Assembly (NCBI GenBank): GCA_016208305.1
Contig: JACQYI010000049.1
Location: 1 to 64,000, forward strand
Direction: 5' to 3'
DNA length: 64,000 bases
From: Oscillatoriophycideae cyanobacterium NC_groundwater_1537_Pr4_S-0.65um_50_18
Lineage (GTDB): Bacteria; Cyanobacteriota; Cyanobacteriia; Elainellales; Elainellaceae
Part shown: in pieces, positions 46,875-55,805 of the stretch
Layout of the letters: the number at the start of each line of letters is the position of its first letter
Position numbering within the stretch: the stretch's first letter is position 1
The notes under the pieces: generated by a model
Told to the model about the DNA's origin: nothing
Database searches by the model: none
Seen by the model: only the letters and a program-made list of their open reading frames with translations
Made by a program: the position numbers and the translations under genes

Positions 46875-47354
46875 CTAACTCTGATCTTGTAGCGCTTGAT
46901 CCAGGGTGCGTCTGGCTGACTCCGCCTGCTCTTTGGCCTGCCGAAAACGCAGATTAGATTGGGCAAAGGTTTTCAGCAGCTTAAACCCCTCTTTAAGACT
47001 TGCCACATCGGCCTCTGTAATGGGGGCATCCTCAAAGAGAATATCCACATGCTGGCGAATCTTGAGGGCTTCCTGCTTTAGCTCTTGAGTTTTGAGCTTC
47101 AGGCTAGCGAGATTGCTGAGAAGTTGAATCGCCTGACCCACCTCATCTTCTTCGGGGCTTGGGTCTGCGCCAGAGGGGGGTTTGACTTCAATAAACTGCT
47201 CGGCAGCAAAGCCGTTGGGCAAGTTGGAGGGTAACTGATCATTGTCGAGCATCTCCATCAGCTGATTCATTGCTTTTTCGCGAGACTTTTTCGAGTCTTT
47301 GCCCTCGATCGTGATAATGACTTCGGGATGCTCTGCCAGGGTGTATTGAACCAT
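46875..47354 (-). CDS. Cytoplasmic coiled-coil hypothetical protein
   Basis: 159 residues. N-terminal part MVQYTLAEHPEVIITIEGKD and SREKAMNQLMEMLDNDQLPS, an acidic Pro-rich middle, then a helical coiled-coil C-terminus (LASLKLKTQELKQEALKIRQ, QAKEQAESARRTLDQALQ). No signal or membrane segment. It looks like a conserved cyanobacterial protein, but I cannot name the family. Same strand as the CDF gene 37 bases downstream, so co-transcription is likely. Confidence 0.72.
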   Translation of the reverse strand: MVQYTLAEHPEVIITIEGKDSKKSREKAMNQLMEMLDNDQLPSNLPNGFAAEQFIEVKPPSGADPSPEEDEVGQAIQLLSNLASLKLKTQELKQEALKIRQHVDILFEDAPITEADVASLKEGFKLLKTFAQSNLRFRQAKEQAESARRTLDQALQDQS

Positions 47355-47489
47355 AATGTCCTTTCGACTTAATTTGCAGGCACTGCTTCATCAGAGGAAA
47401 CGTTCTTCCTTTTCAATTAGCAACGCCAATTTGTACAGGTGCATTCATCACAACAACAAGTACATTCGCACTATTTTAGCTCAACTTGT

Positions 47490-48845
47490 CTACCCGCGTT
47501 GCCCTATCCTCTTGAGCTTCACGCCGCCCCCAGGCGCAAGCGTCACGCCACGACGCTGTGGCTTGACCGACGATTGTGGTTCTGCCAGGGCCAGCTCGTA
47601 CCGAGACAGAATTAGAGCTAGGGCAAGCTTTAGCTCAAACATGGCCAAAGCCTCACCAATACAGCGCCGTGCGCCCCCTCCAAAGGGGATAAACTCATAG
47701 CTAGAGAATTTCTTGTCTAGAAAGCGTTCTGGCTGAAACTGCTTAGGATTGGGATAAAGGTCAGGCCGCTGATGAACCAGATAGATACAGCCGACCAAAA
47801 TCATGCCGGGTTCTAAGGCATAGCCCATCAGCTCTATTGGCTGCTGCACCTGACGAGGAAAAGTCAGCATGGCGATCGGGTAGATGCGCAACGTCTCCTG
47901 ACAAACCGCCGTGAGGTAAGGCAAACGGGCGATCGCCATTGGGTCGGAAAAGTCGCCATTGAGGGCATCTAGCTCGGCCAAAAGTTTTGTCCGTACCTCT
48001 GGCAGAGCATGAACCCAGTACAGCGCCCACGCCATTGCCGATGCGGTGGTTTCATGTCCTGCAATCAAAAGCGACACCAGCTCATCGCGTAGCTCCTGAT
48101 CGGTCATGGGCTGCCCCGTTTCATCTTGCGCCGCCATCAGCAGCGAGAGAATGTCGGTACGGCTGGCATCTGGGTGGGCACGACGATCGGCAATTTCGGC
48201 ATACAGCAAGGTATCGAGCTGCTGCCGCTGTTGCAAAAATTTTGCCCAAGGACTCCAACTGCCCCAGTCTTTTTGAAGAGAAGGGAAAAACAAAAAGGAG
48301 GAAGCCAGCGGTGAGCTAAAGGTATCCGCCATTGCACCCGTTAGGTAACGCAACTGTTCATAGCTTTCGCCTTGCTGTACCCCAAAGACCGCCTGCAACA
48401 TCACCTGCAAAGAAATAGTCTGGGTTGCCGATCGCGCCAAAAACGTTTGACCCACAGGCATCTCGCTCATGGCTCGATCTGCCAGATTGATAATCAGCTC
48501 CCCATAGGCGCGCATGCGATCGCCATGAAAGGGAGGCATGAGTAACTGACGCTGACGACGATGGCGATCGCCACTCAGTAAAAAAATCGAGGTGTCACCG
48601 ACTAAAGGCACCAAAATTTGGTTAATCTCGCCCGGTGCCGTGAATTCTTTGCGATCGTTAGTCAGGATATATTGAATAGCTTGAGGATCATTCACAAACA
48701 CGAGCGTGTTGCCAAGCCCAACGACTTGAGCCACAAAAATGTCGGGAAGCTCCTGTACGGCGTCTTCCATGTAGCCCGCCGGATTCAAAATCCACTGAAT
48801 TTGCTGCAAAAGAGCAGGCTTTTTAAGTCCGCTGATCTGTTTCAT
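47490..48845 (-). CDS. Cytochrome P450 (CYP110-like)
   Basis: 451 residues. Heme-binding loop FIPFGGGARRCIGEALAMFE with the axial Cys, ExxR helix QETLRIYP, I-helix oxygen motif LLIAGHETTASAMA. No membrane anchor, so soluble or peripheral. The N-terminal QYILTNDRKEFTAPGEINQI and overall pattern resemble the cyanobacterial CYP110 family, whose characterised members hydroxylate fatty acids or alkanes. No ferredoxin partner adjacent. Same strand as 46875-47354. Confidence 0.9.
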   Translation of the reverse strand: MKQISGLKKPALLQQIQWILNPAGYMEDAVQELPDIFVAQVVGLGNTLVFVNDPQAIQYILTNDRKEFTAPGEINQILVPLVGDTSIFLLSGDRHRRQRQLLMPPFHGDRMRAYGELIINLADRAMSEMPVGQTFLARSATQTISLQVMLQAVFGVQQGESYEQLRYLTGAMADTFSSPLASSFLFFPSLQKDWGSWSPWAKFLQQRQQLDTLLYAEIADRRAHPDASRTDILSLLMAAQDETGQPMTDQELRDELVSLLIAGHETTASAMAWALYWVHALPEVRTKLLAELDALNGDFSDPMAIARLPYLTAVCQETLRIYPIAMLTFPRQVQQPIELMGYALEPGMILVGCIYLVHQRPDLYPNPKQFQPERFLDKKFSSYEFIPFGGGARRCIGEALAMFELKLALALILSRYELALAEPQSSVKPQRRGVTLAPGGGVKLKRIGQRG

Positions 48846-49159
48846 GAGGGGACTCGCTGATGATTGCGCGTTGCAAATGGCTTAACCGAAATCATGCTAA
48901 ACCTAATTAGCCTTTCCGGCTAGCGTTGTTGATGACCGATCTTAATCTGCCAGAGTTTTGGAGACTCTGTCGATTATCTTGATGAAATACAGTATCTGAG
49001 GATGGGGCTATTCTACGCCCATAATGACCCATAGCGCAGTTGCAGGTCTTGTTTTACGTCATTTATGGCCTTCCTTTTAAGACATTTTTATGAGCGCGCT
49101 CTGCGCGGTCACAAAAATATCCCCGTTTCAACACTTGTGACGCTAGCTACAAATAGCCT
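48846..49159. other. Divergent spacer with GC-cored hairpin
   Basis: About 310 bases between the P450 start and the response regulator start. It includes the hairpin 49085-49117, only 43 bases before the regulator ATG. No coding frame of note. Confidence 0.45.
49085..49117. repeat. GC-cored hairpin upstream of response regulator
   Basis: TTTTTATGAGCGCGC (49085-49099), loop TCT, then GCGCGGTCACAAAAA (49103-49117); 13 of 15 pairs match. Unlike most of its relatives it is in a 5' region, so it could affect the leader of the regulator mRNA. Confidence 0.65.
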
Positions 49160-49858
49160 ATGAGAATTTTATTGGTAGAAGATAATCCGGCACAATTGGA
49201 ACCCTTACATGCCGCCCTTGCCAAATCGGGACATATTGTAGATGGCGTGACCAATGGAGAGACGGCTGAGTGGCTAGTGGGTGAAAAAGACTATGACCTG
49301 TTGATTCTAGACTGGATGCTTCCAGGAATTAGCGGGATCGAACTTTGTACATTCTATCGACAGGCTGGCAAAACAGCACCCGTGCTGATGCTAACCGCCA
49401 AAGACACCACCCTCGACAAAGTTGCCGGACTGGATGCTGGGGCTGATGATTACCTAGTGAAACCTGTAGATGTGATGGAGCTGCTGGCACGCGTGCGGGC
49501 ATTGGGACGGCGATCGCCCCTGTGGACAGGCGATACGTTGAGTCTGGCCGATTTGCACCTGCATCTGGCAAATTTGACCCTAGAGCGGCAGCAACATACG
49601 GTAAAGCTATCGAGTCGGGAGTTTCAGCTTATGGAATATCTGATGCGTCACCCTCGTCACATCATTACCCGTGACCAAATTGAGCAATCTCTTTGGGAAT
49701 GGGGAGAAGAACCTGAAAGTAATGCTGTGACTGCCCTGATTAAACGTCTACGGCAGCGACTGCAAAAGGTGGGCGCAGAAAACTGGATTGAAACCGTTTA
49801 TGGTGCAGGCTATTGTCTGAGACCGCCTCATGATTCTCAGGCGTTCGCAAATCAGTAG
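49160..49858 (+). CDS. OmpR-family response regulator (RppA/NrsR-like)
   Basis: 232 residues. Receiver with acidic pair (VEDN), phospho-acceptor Asp51 in LILDWMLPGISG, and Lys in DDYLVKPVD; winged-helix DNA-binding domain with LSSREFQLMEYLMRHP and VYGAGYCL. The sequence strongly resembles RppA/NrsR regulators (redox or nickel sensing in Synechocystis), but no nickel-efflux genes are adjacent, so the signal is open. The kinase begins 35 bases downstream and is the likely partner. Confidence 0.92.
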   Translation: MRILLVEDNPAQLEPLHAALAKSGHIVDGVTNGETAEWLVGEKDYDLLILDWMLPGISGIELCTFYRQAGKTAPVLMLTAKDTTLDKVAGLDAGADDYLVKPVDVMELLARVRALGRRSPLWTGDTLSLADLHLHLANLTLERQQHTVKLSSREFQLMEYLMRHPRHIITRDQIEQSLWEWGEEPESNAVTALIKRLRQRLQKVGAENWIETVYGAGYCLRPPHDSQAFANQ

Positions 49859-49893
49859 CTCGCAAATAACCTATCGTTTCTCAGGATCGTGCC

Positions 49894-51351
49894 ATGCAAC
49901 ACTTCAGCCGATCGCTCTACAAATCCTTGGCGGTGTTACCTGTTCGCCAGCGGGGAATTTTAATCATTTCTATTCCGGTGGCCTGTCTGTTTATGGCGTT
50001 AGCAGCCTTTACCTGGCTCAAGGCCAGCATCGTTTCTGATGAATCAGAGGTGCAAGAAACGCAGCAGGTGCAAATCGAAACCAAGCAATTGGCTACGGCC
50101 TTACTCAATGCTGAGGCTGCTATGCAAAGCTACGGAATCACGCAGCGCCAAGAACTTCTTGATGCCTACAATGCTTCTCTGGAAACCATTCCTGACACGT
50201 TGGATGAGTTAGAACGGCTGGTGCAGGACAATCCCCAGCAGGAGGTAAGCCTGCTAGAAATTCGTCAGCGAGTTGATCAAAGCCTCAGCTTTATGCAACA
50301 AAAACTTAACATTCAGCGAGACTTGAAAACCATCAATGGCGGCAAGCTACCCGCAGCAGCGTTAGTCGATTGGCTAGAAGAGGGGAAGGCGCTGATGAGT
50401 GAAACCCATGCAGAAATTGAGCAGTTTACCGAAGAGGAAGAAAGTTTACTAGAGGAGCGCAAGCAAAGTCAGGCATTCTATCGCCAAATTACCTGGGTGG
50501 TGCTGTGTCTGTCAGCGATCGTCAGTACAGGCGGCGGTCTGCTGGCCGTCTATTTATTTCGTCAGCTAGAGCAAGAGCTGGCGGCTCAACAGTGCAGCTT
50601 GCAGCGGAGCAATCAGCAGCTCCAGCGCTTTACAGCCAATGCCTCCCATGAGCTGCGCGCTCCTTTGGCGGCTGTCTTGAGCAATGCCCAAGTTGGATTA
50701 ATGGCAGAACCCGATGATCTCGTCGAGCCGAGGGCAAGGCTAGAAAATATTGTAGAGCTAACTAAATCGATGAGTACCTTGGTAACAGATCTGCTGTTTC
50801 TAGCCAGACATGAGGGATCTCAGATAGAGTTAACGTTCCAGCCTGTTGATCTGACGCATTTGCTCCAGGCCTTAGCCGAGGAATGGAGCGAGCAGGCGAT
50901 CGCCGCTCACCTTGATTTCAGCTATCAATCTATGGGCGCACCCATCACTGTTTATGCCGATTCCGGCTTGATCAAACAAGCGATCGCCAATCTGCTCTGT
51001 AACGCGTGTCATTACACGCCCGCAGGCGGCAAAATTCAGCTGCGGCTGTTGACCCATTCCCAACAGGCCCTGATTGAAGTGGAAGACACAGGGATGGGTA
51101 TCCCGGCTGAGGATCTGTCCCATATTTTTGAGCGTTTCTACAGAGTGGAGGCAAAGCGCTCTAACAGTGGAGGGTTTGGGCTGGGATTGGCGATCGCCCA
51201 ACAAATTATTCAGGCGCATGGGGGTAAAATCATCGCCAGCAGTATTTTAGAGCAAGGATCTAAGTTTCAAGTCGTTCTTCCTCTGGCAGTACTGTTGCCA
51301 CCCCCTTCATCACATCTGGCTGCTTTTGCTGCGCCTATGCCGCAACTCTAA
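49894..51351 (+). CDS. Membrane sensor histidine kinase with CHASE3-like domain
   Basis: 485 residues. Membrane segment about 22-43, a helical extracytoplasmic domain (about 45-195) with DAYNASLETIPDTLDELERL and LEIRQRVDQSLSFMQQKL that resembles CHASE3, membrane segment about 200-220, HisKA with His252 (NASHELRAPLAAVL), and HATPase with NLLCNACHYTP, EDTGMGIP and GFGLGLAIA. There is no PAS domain. It is the likely partner of the upstream OmpR-type regulator. A family-A repeat follows the stop. Confidence 0.92.
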   Translation: MQHFSRSLYKSLAVLPVRQRGILIISIPVACLFMALAAFTWLKASIVSDESEVQETQQVQIETKQLATALLNAEAAMQSYGITQRQELLDAYNASLETIPDTLDELERLVQDNPQQEVSLLEIRQRVDQSLSFMQQKLNIQRDLKTINGGKLPAAALVDWLEEGKALMSETHAEIEQFTEEEESLLEERKQSQAFYRQITWVVLCLSAIVSTGGGLLAVYLFRQLEQELAAQQCSLQRSNQQLQRFTANASHELRAPLAAVLSNAQVGLMAEPDDLVEPRARLENIVELTKSMSTLVTDLLFLARHEGSQIELTFQPVDLTHLLQALAEEWSEQAIAAHLDFSYQSMGAPITVYADSGLIKQAIANLLCNACHYTPAGGKIQLRLLTHSQQALIEVEDTGMGIPAEDLSHIFERFYRVEAKRSNSGGFGLGLAIAQQIIQAHGGKIIASSILEQGSKFQVVLPLAVLLPPPSSHLAAFAAPMPQL

Positions 51352-51410
51352 ACCTGTCATTTTTAGGTCACATTTGCTTGATATCTTTTGACTGCGGCTC
51401 TTGTGGTTAT

Positions 51411-51500
51411 GGCGCTTTGCGCTCGATTCAAACCAGATTATTTTTTGAAAGCCTTGCGGAGCGAGGCTTTCAAAAAATAATCTGTAGCTCTCTGAGGTAA
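51411..51500. repeat. Dispersed palindromic repeat, family A copy 2
   Basis: Stem CAGATTATTTTTTGAAAGCCT (51434-51454, 21 bp) pairs perfectly with 51464-51484, and the loop can close further to a GGA triloop. GGCGCTTTGCGC lies at the left edge. Left flank and core match 36401-36473. AGCGCTATG on the right mirrors the left edge. It lies between the kinase stop and the cupin gene. Confidence 0.8.
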
Positions 51501-51563
51501 AAAGCGCTATGGGTGCATAGGGCAGCTGGTGCCAAGGTGGTGTGATGTCAAGAAGAGTGACAG

Positions 51564-52544
51564 ATGCAAACCCAATTAGAAGGGCAGAAGCGCCTCAGTT
51601 TCAAAAATTCCGATTGGCAAGTGCCTTGCAGAACAGCCGCAAGCTTAACCCCCAAAGACTTTTTTGAGCAGTATCAAAAACCGGGTATTCCCATTGTCAT
51701 TACAGGGTTACTAAAAGTTGAAGCAGCCTGGAATCTGGACTATCTCTGTGAAAAGCTAGGAACCCTTGAGTTCCCCATTCGGCATTACGGGCAGCAGCGG
51801 TATCAACAGGACAAACGGCAGTGGGCAACGATCGGCAGCGGTGTTGCCATGCAAAACATGACCTTTGCCCACTATGCTGAACTGCTTCGGAATGGTACGG
51901 CTCAAGCGCAAGATCTCTATCTAGGGCGATGCACTTTAAGCCATACGCCACTGGCTAATACTCCCGCGATCGCCCAAGCTGAAGCGGCTCTGGGCTTGAA
52001 GTTTCCTGCCACTAATCTGAAGCTGTGGGTTGGCGGTGGAGGACACACAACCTGTCTTCACTATGATCCCGTAGATGGAACCTTAATGCAGTTACAGGGC
52101 GCTAAGCGAGTGTTGCTTTTTCCGCCCTCGCAACTGTACAACCTTTATCCTTTTCCGATCACAGTTCACCTCCAGCATGGGTTACGAAAACGGGCTGTTT
52201 ACAGTCAAGTCTATCCAGACAAGCCTGACCTTGAGGCATTTCCTAAATTTGAGCAAGCATTAGACCATTGCCATGAAGTCATCTTGCAGCAGGGAGAGAT
52301 TCTATTTATTCCATCTGGCTGGTGGCATGAGGTTAGCACAGTCAGTAGCGCGGATGAGATCGTTTGTTCAGTCAATCGTTTTTGGCATGTGCTGCCAATT
52401 GTGCGATCGCTGCGATCTTGGAGCAAATGGCGCGCACATATGGGCAGCCTTCTGGCCGCTCCTCATATTGTTGGCGATGTCATGAATGCGATCGGCAGTA
52501 GCGAACAGAAGCAAAAAATTGGTCAACTTTTGCAAAGGATTTAA
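51564..52544 (+). CDS. Cupin-like (JmjC) Fe(II)/2-oxoglutarate oxygenase-type protein
   Basis: 326 residues of the cupin_8/JmjC-like family. Iron-binding triad appears intact: His166 and Asp168 in TTCLHYDPVDG, and His255 in FIPSGWWHEV. Conserved QLQGAKRVLLFPPSQ follows the first motif. Family members hydroxylate protein side chains, nucleic acids or small molecules; the substrate here is unknown. The next gene, 156-210 bases downstream on the same strand, also encodes a 2OG-oxygenase-like domain, so the pair may act in one modification pathway. Confidence 0.88.
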   Translation: MQTQLEGQKRLSFKNSDWQVPCRTAASLTPKDFFEQYQKPGIPIVITGLLKVEAAWNLDYLCEKLGTLEFPIRHYGQQRYQQDKRQWATIGSGVAMQNMTFAHYAELLRNGTAQAQDLYLGRCTLSHTPLANTPAIAQAEAALGLKFPATNLKLWVGGGGHTTCLHYDPVDGTLMQLQGAKRVLLFPPSQLYNLYPFPITVHLQHGLRKRAVYSQVYPDKPDLEAFPKFEQALDHCHEVILQQGEILFIPSGWWHEVSTVSSADEIVCSVNRFWHVLPIVRSLRSWSKWRAHMGSLLAAPHIVGDVMNAIGSSEQKQKIGQLLQRI

Positions 52545-52754
52545 GGATCGCATAAACTCCAATCGTTTTTCGGCACCGCTTAATCTGGCTATGAATATTT
52601 AGAGAGGCAATCAGCAACACCCGTTTTTCTAGAACTGTCATTCTCTTATCACTTTTGGCCGTTATCTTCTGGAGAATACAGGCGGCGCTGGCCTTGAGTC
52701 ATGCCCAGCGCCAGCTATCCTCTCACAGCTATTCTCTTGAATAGCAAAGGGCTT

Positions 52755-53906
52755 ATGTCGCTTTTAGCAGCGGGAGATCCGGCTCCTTGGTTTATGGCAG
52801 ATTCTACCTCTAGCCCCAATTTTCATTTCGAGACGGTGGGAGGATATCGGATTATCTTGTCTTTCTTGGGAAGCTCTACGATCGATCGCAGCAAAGAAGT
52901 GCTACAGCAGTTCATGGCGCTGCAAGACTCACTTGAGCAGCAGCAAATTATCTTTTTTGGTGTTTTGATTGATCCGGGTGATCTCGCCCTGAAGGATTGG
53001 ATTGAATTGCCTACCTTTTTTAAGCTCTTCTGGGATTTCGATCAAAAAATTAGCGCGCTGTATGGCACTTGCGAGTCCCTGCCTGATGACCCAGACAGTA
53101 TCCGATATGCGCCGACAACATTTGTTTTGAATCAAAATTTGCAAATTGCAGGGATTTTTCCTCTTCAAGCAGCCGATCAGCATGTTGCCCAAGTCCTCAC
53201 ATTTACCCAAAATCTACCTATTTTTCCTCCGCCTCAGCTTGCAGCCAGACAGGCACCTGTACTGGTTATCCCCAATGTGTTCGATCGCAGCTTTTGCCAA
53301 CACCTCATTAATCTATACGACGCAGATGGAGGCAGGGCATCGGGCTTTATGCGGGAGGTCGAAGGCAAAACCGTTGCCATTATGGAGGACAGTTTCAAAC
53401 GGAGGCGAGACTGGGATATTTTAGAGCCTAATTTACTGCAACAAGTTAACGATCGGGTTTTACGGCGGGTTAAACCCGAAGTTGAAAAGGCGTTTCAGTT
53501 CAGCATTACCCGATTTGAACGACACCTTGTTGGCTGCTACGAAGATCACAATCAGGGGTTCTTCAGACGGCATCGAGACAACACCACCAAAGGCACCGCT
53601 CACCGCCGCTTTGCCATGACGCTCAACCTCAATACCGGAGCGTATGAAGGCGGCTGCCTGTGGTTTCCAGAATATGGCTCTCAGCTCTACCGTCCCGAAG
53701 TAGGTGAAGCCGTCGTCTTTTCCTGCTCTCTACTGCATGAAGTGACACCTATCAGGCAGGGTCGGCGTTTGGCAATGCTATCCTTTTTCTACGGAGATGA
53801 AGAGGCGCAATTGCGGGCGCAAAATCGCAAATACCTTGACCTGGGTGGGAACAAAGAAGTTGGGGCGATCGCCTCTGCCTCCAGTCAAACTTCTGAGTCC
53901 AGCTAA
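52755..53906 (+). CDS. Degenerate peroxiredoxin fused to 2OG-Fe(II) oxygenase
   Basis: The ATG at 52755 (AAAGGG just upstream) gives 383 residues; an ATG at 52701 would add 18. Residue numbers here use the longer form. Residues about 20-175 form a thioredoxin/peroxiredoxin fold (AAGDPAPWF, TTFVLNQNLQIAGIF), but the peroxidatic Cys position reads FLGSSTIDRS with no Cys. Residues about 185-375 are a prolyl-4-hydroxylase-like oxygenase with His291, Asp293 (FFRRHRDN), His346 (LLHEVTP) and Arg355/356 as 2OG ligand. The tail is Ser-rich and encoded by a short duplicated unit. Substrate unknown. Confidence 0.88.
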   Translation: MSLLAAGDPAPWFMADSTSSPNFHFETVGGYRIILSFLGSSTIDRSKEVLQQFMALQDSLEQQQIIFFGVLIDPGDLALKDWIELPTFFKLFWDFDQKISALYGTCESLPDDPDSIRYAPTTFVLNQNLQIAGIFPLQAADQHVAQVLTFTQNLPIFPPPQLAARQAPVLVIPNVFDRSFCQHLINLYDADGGRASGFMREVEGKTVAIMEDSFKRRRDWDILEPNLLQQVNDRVLRRVKPEVEKAFQFSITRFERHLVGCYEDHNQGFFRRHRDNTTKGTAHRRFAMTLNLNTGAYEGGCLWFPEYGSQLYRPEVGEAVVFSCSLLHEVTPIRQGRRLAMLSFFYGDEEAQLRAQNRKYLDLGGNKEVGAIASASSQTSESS

Positions 53907-53975
53907 GCTTCTAAGTCCAGTCAAGCTGCTCTGGGGTTTTAGCCTCACTCCCCCAAAAAGCATCGCTAGACGATC

Positions 53976-54200
53976 TTATACGTATTCTGTTTCTGCACTC
54001 CAATTTTCCGGCTCAGTTTCGCCATCTAGCAGAGGCTTTAGCCAAAGACTCCAAGAATCAGGTGGTGTTTGGTACCCATCAGTAGGCCAGAACTCAGCCT
54101 CAATCGGTGAAGAAGCAGAAAAAATCATAATTGTGGCAATAGCCCAGGGTTTCTGAGGACTTTTGATCTTTACGGGGAGAGGCTGTACTTCCAGAAGCAA
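53976..54200 (-). CDS. Possible small gene or remnant
   Basis: 74 residues from a TTG at 54200 (a stop lies directly upstream), or 50 from an internal ATG. Trp/Pro-rich C-terminal part (PTDGYQTPPDSWSLWLKPLL, ENWSAETEYV) has a natural protein-like composition, which is why I keep it. There is no good ribosome-binding site and no ATG at the 5' end, so it may be the 3' part of a decayed gene. Confidence 0.3.
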   Translation of the reverse strand: MLLEVQPLPVKIKSPQKPWAIATIMIFSASSPIEAEFWPTDGYQTPPDSWSLWLKPLLDGETEPENWSAETEYV

Positions 54201-54344
54201 TCAATAGCCTGTAAATGCGAACTCATAATAATAACTATTCAGAGATTCAGAAATTTCATCTGACGTTAACCTTTTCTTACTGAGTCAGTCCGGGTAAACC
54301 TGCTACGTTACTTGAGGCTCGATCCATCATCAGTAGATCGCAAA

Positions 54345-54385
54345 TTAGGGTTTTGTGGCGCGCGGAGCGCGCCACAAAACCCTAA
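54345..54385. repeat. 19-bp perfect GC-cored hairpin
   Basis: TTAGGGTTTTGTGGCGCGC (54345-54363), loop GGA, perfect complement (54367-54385). It is preceded by CGCAAATTAGGG-type sequence like the end of repeat family B. It lies upstream of the CDF gene, not at an obvious gene end. Confidence 0.75.
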
Positions 54386-54521
54386 AAGCTAGCTTTTAGA
54401 AACAATAGGAGAGCTTAGCAATCTGCTGATCATACGAAAGTCATGAATACAGAGAGATGAGGCCGAGATAGGTCGTGAGAAGTCGTGAATTGTAGTCAAT
54501 ACCAACAAAAAATTGTTCAGA

Positions 54522-55607
54522 ATGGTACTTGCAAGCGAACAGTCAGAGCAGCAGGCAGAGCAACAGTTAACGCAACATTCAGAACAACGCTTAGCGCACC
54601 AGACAGAACAGCAGCCCAAGCAAATGGCTGCCAGAGTTTTGAATTGCCACTGTGGCCTGCTGCATTTCAGCAAGGCGCAGCATCGTCTCGGTGAGCAGAA
54701 AGTGCAGCGGTTGTGGATGGCTTTGGGGTTGCTCAGTGGCCTGTTTGGGATTCAGGTCGTGGCAGGGCTATGGAGCCATAGCCTTTCCCTATTGGCAGAT
54801 TCAGGGCATATTTTTTCAGATATTGTCGTTTTTGGGCTAACTTTAGCGGCTGGCTACCTGGCACAACGTCCCGCTTCGGGGCACAAGACCTTTGGCTATG
54901 GTCGTGCTGAGGTATTCGTAGCGTTGGTTAATGGGCTGAGTCTGTTGGCGATCGCTCTATTTGCTGCTATTGAGTCTGTACTGCGCCTCCAGTCCACCGA
55001 GGCCGTGTTGGGTTTTCCGATGCTGTTGGGTTCAGGGGTGGGGCTGATCATCAATGGCATCAATATAGGCTTGCTCTACAGCAGCAGTCGCGAAGATTTA
55101 AATATGCGATCGGCGTTTTTGCATGTCGTTGCCGATGCGGCCAGCTCTGTCAGCATTGTCTTTGCTAGCCTGATCATCTATTTTTGGCATTGGCTGTGGG
55201 TAGATGCCGCTGCCAGCCTGCTGATTGCTGGCCTGATCTGTTTAAGTGCCATACCGCTAATTCAGGAAAGTCTAGAAGTGCTTCTGGAGTTTGCACCCCG
55301 ATCGCTCCAGCCAGCGTTAATTCAATCCAGCTTGCAGGGCTTTAGTGCCGTTGAGCAGGTAGAAAGGCTCCAGATTTGGAGCATTACTTCCAATCAGGTC
55401 AATCTATGCGCTGATCTAAGAGTTTCAGCTCTCAGTGCGTCAGAGCGAGATCAGTTAGTTTGCACATTACAGGATCACTTGCTCCAAGTTTTTGGCATTC
55501 AAGAATCAACGCTGCAAATTTTAGAGAAACGACCTGAAACTTCTGGACATCCGCTCCTTCACCGAAGCTTAACCTCATATGTTTTTGGGAACACACAGCG
55601 TTCATAG
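54522..55607 (+). CDS. Cation diffusion facilitator transporter (ZitB/CzcD-like)
   Basis: The ATG at 54522 (a TTG at 54513 adds three residues) gives 361 residues. The first 60 are Gln/Glu-rich with NCHCGLLHFSKAQHRLG, a possible metal-binding segment. Six membrane helices follow with site-A motifs SLSLLADSGHIFSD and HVVADAASS (HxxxD). The C-terminal cytoplasmic domain is present. Likely zinc/cobalt/cadmium-proton exchange. It differs from the CDF at 45932-46837 and may serve another metal. Confidence 0.91.
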   Translation: MVLASEQSEQQAEQQLTQHSEQRLAHQTEQQPKQMAARVLNCHCGLLHFSKAQHRLGEQKVQRLWMALGLLSGLFGIQVVAGLWSHSLSLLADSGHIFSDIVVFGLTLAAGYLAQRPASGHKTFGYGRAEVFVALVNGLSLLAIALFAAIESVLRLQSTEAVLGFPMLLGSGVGLIINGINIGLLYSSSREDLNMRSAFLHVVADAASSVSIVFASLIIYFWHWLWVDAAASLLIAGLICLSAIPLIQESLEVLLEFAPRSLQPALIQSSLQGFSAVEQVERLQIWSITSNQVNLCADLRVSALSASERDQLVCTLQDHLLQVFGIQESTLQILEKRPETSGHPLLHRSLTSYVFGNTQRS

Positions 55608-55805
55608 TCTGGGGTGATACTGTCGTGAACGAATGAGGATATATACAGATATCTTGGTTGTTGATTGTCACTAATAAGGCTGTACCTATTGAGTGTATAT
55701 GTGCTCTACCTTTTTACGCGATCGCTTGAGGGCTTCCTCTGCATCAGTCCTTGTATGGGCTATTTCTAGCGTTACCTTTGATGCTGTTCTAAGGCAGCCT
55801 GCCTC

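Larger units (their letters stand above)
53907..54521. other. Spacer with possible gene remnant and hairpins
   Basis: About 600 bases before the CDF gene. The minus-strand frame 53976-54200 (described separately) is the only coding-like stretch. It also contains the GC-cored hairpin 54345-54385 and the 18-bp palindrome CTAAAAGCTAGCTTTTAG (54382-54399). Confidence 0.5.
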
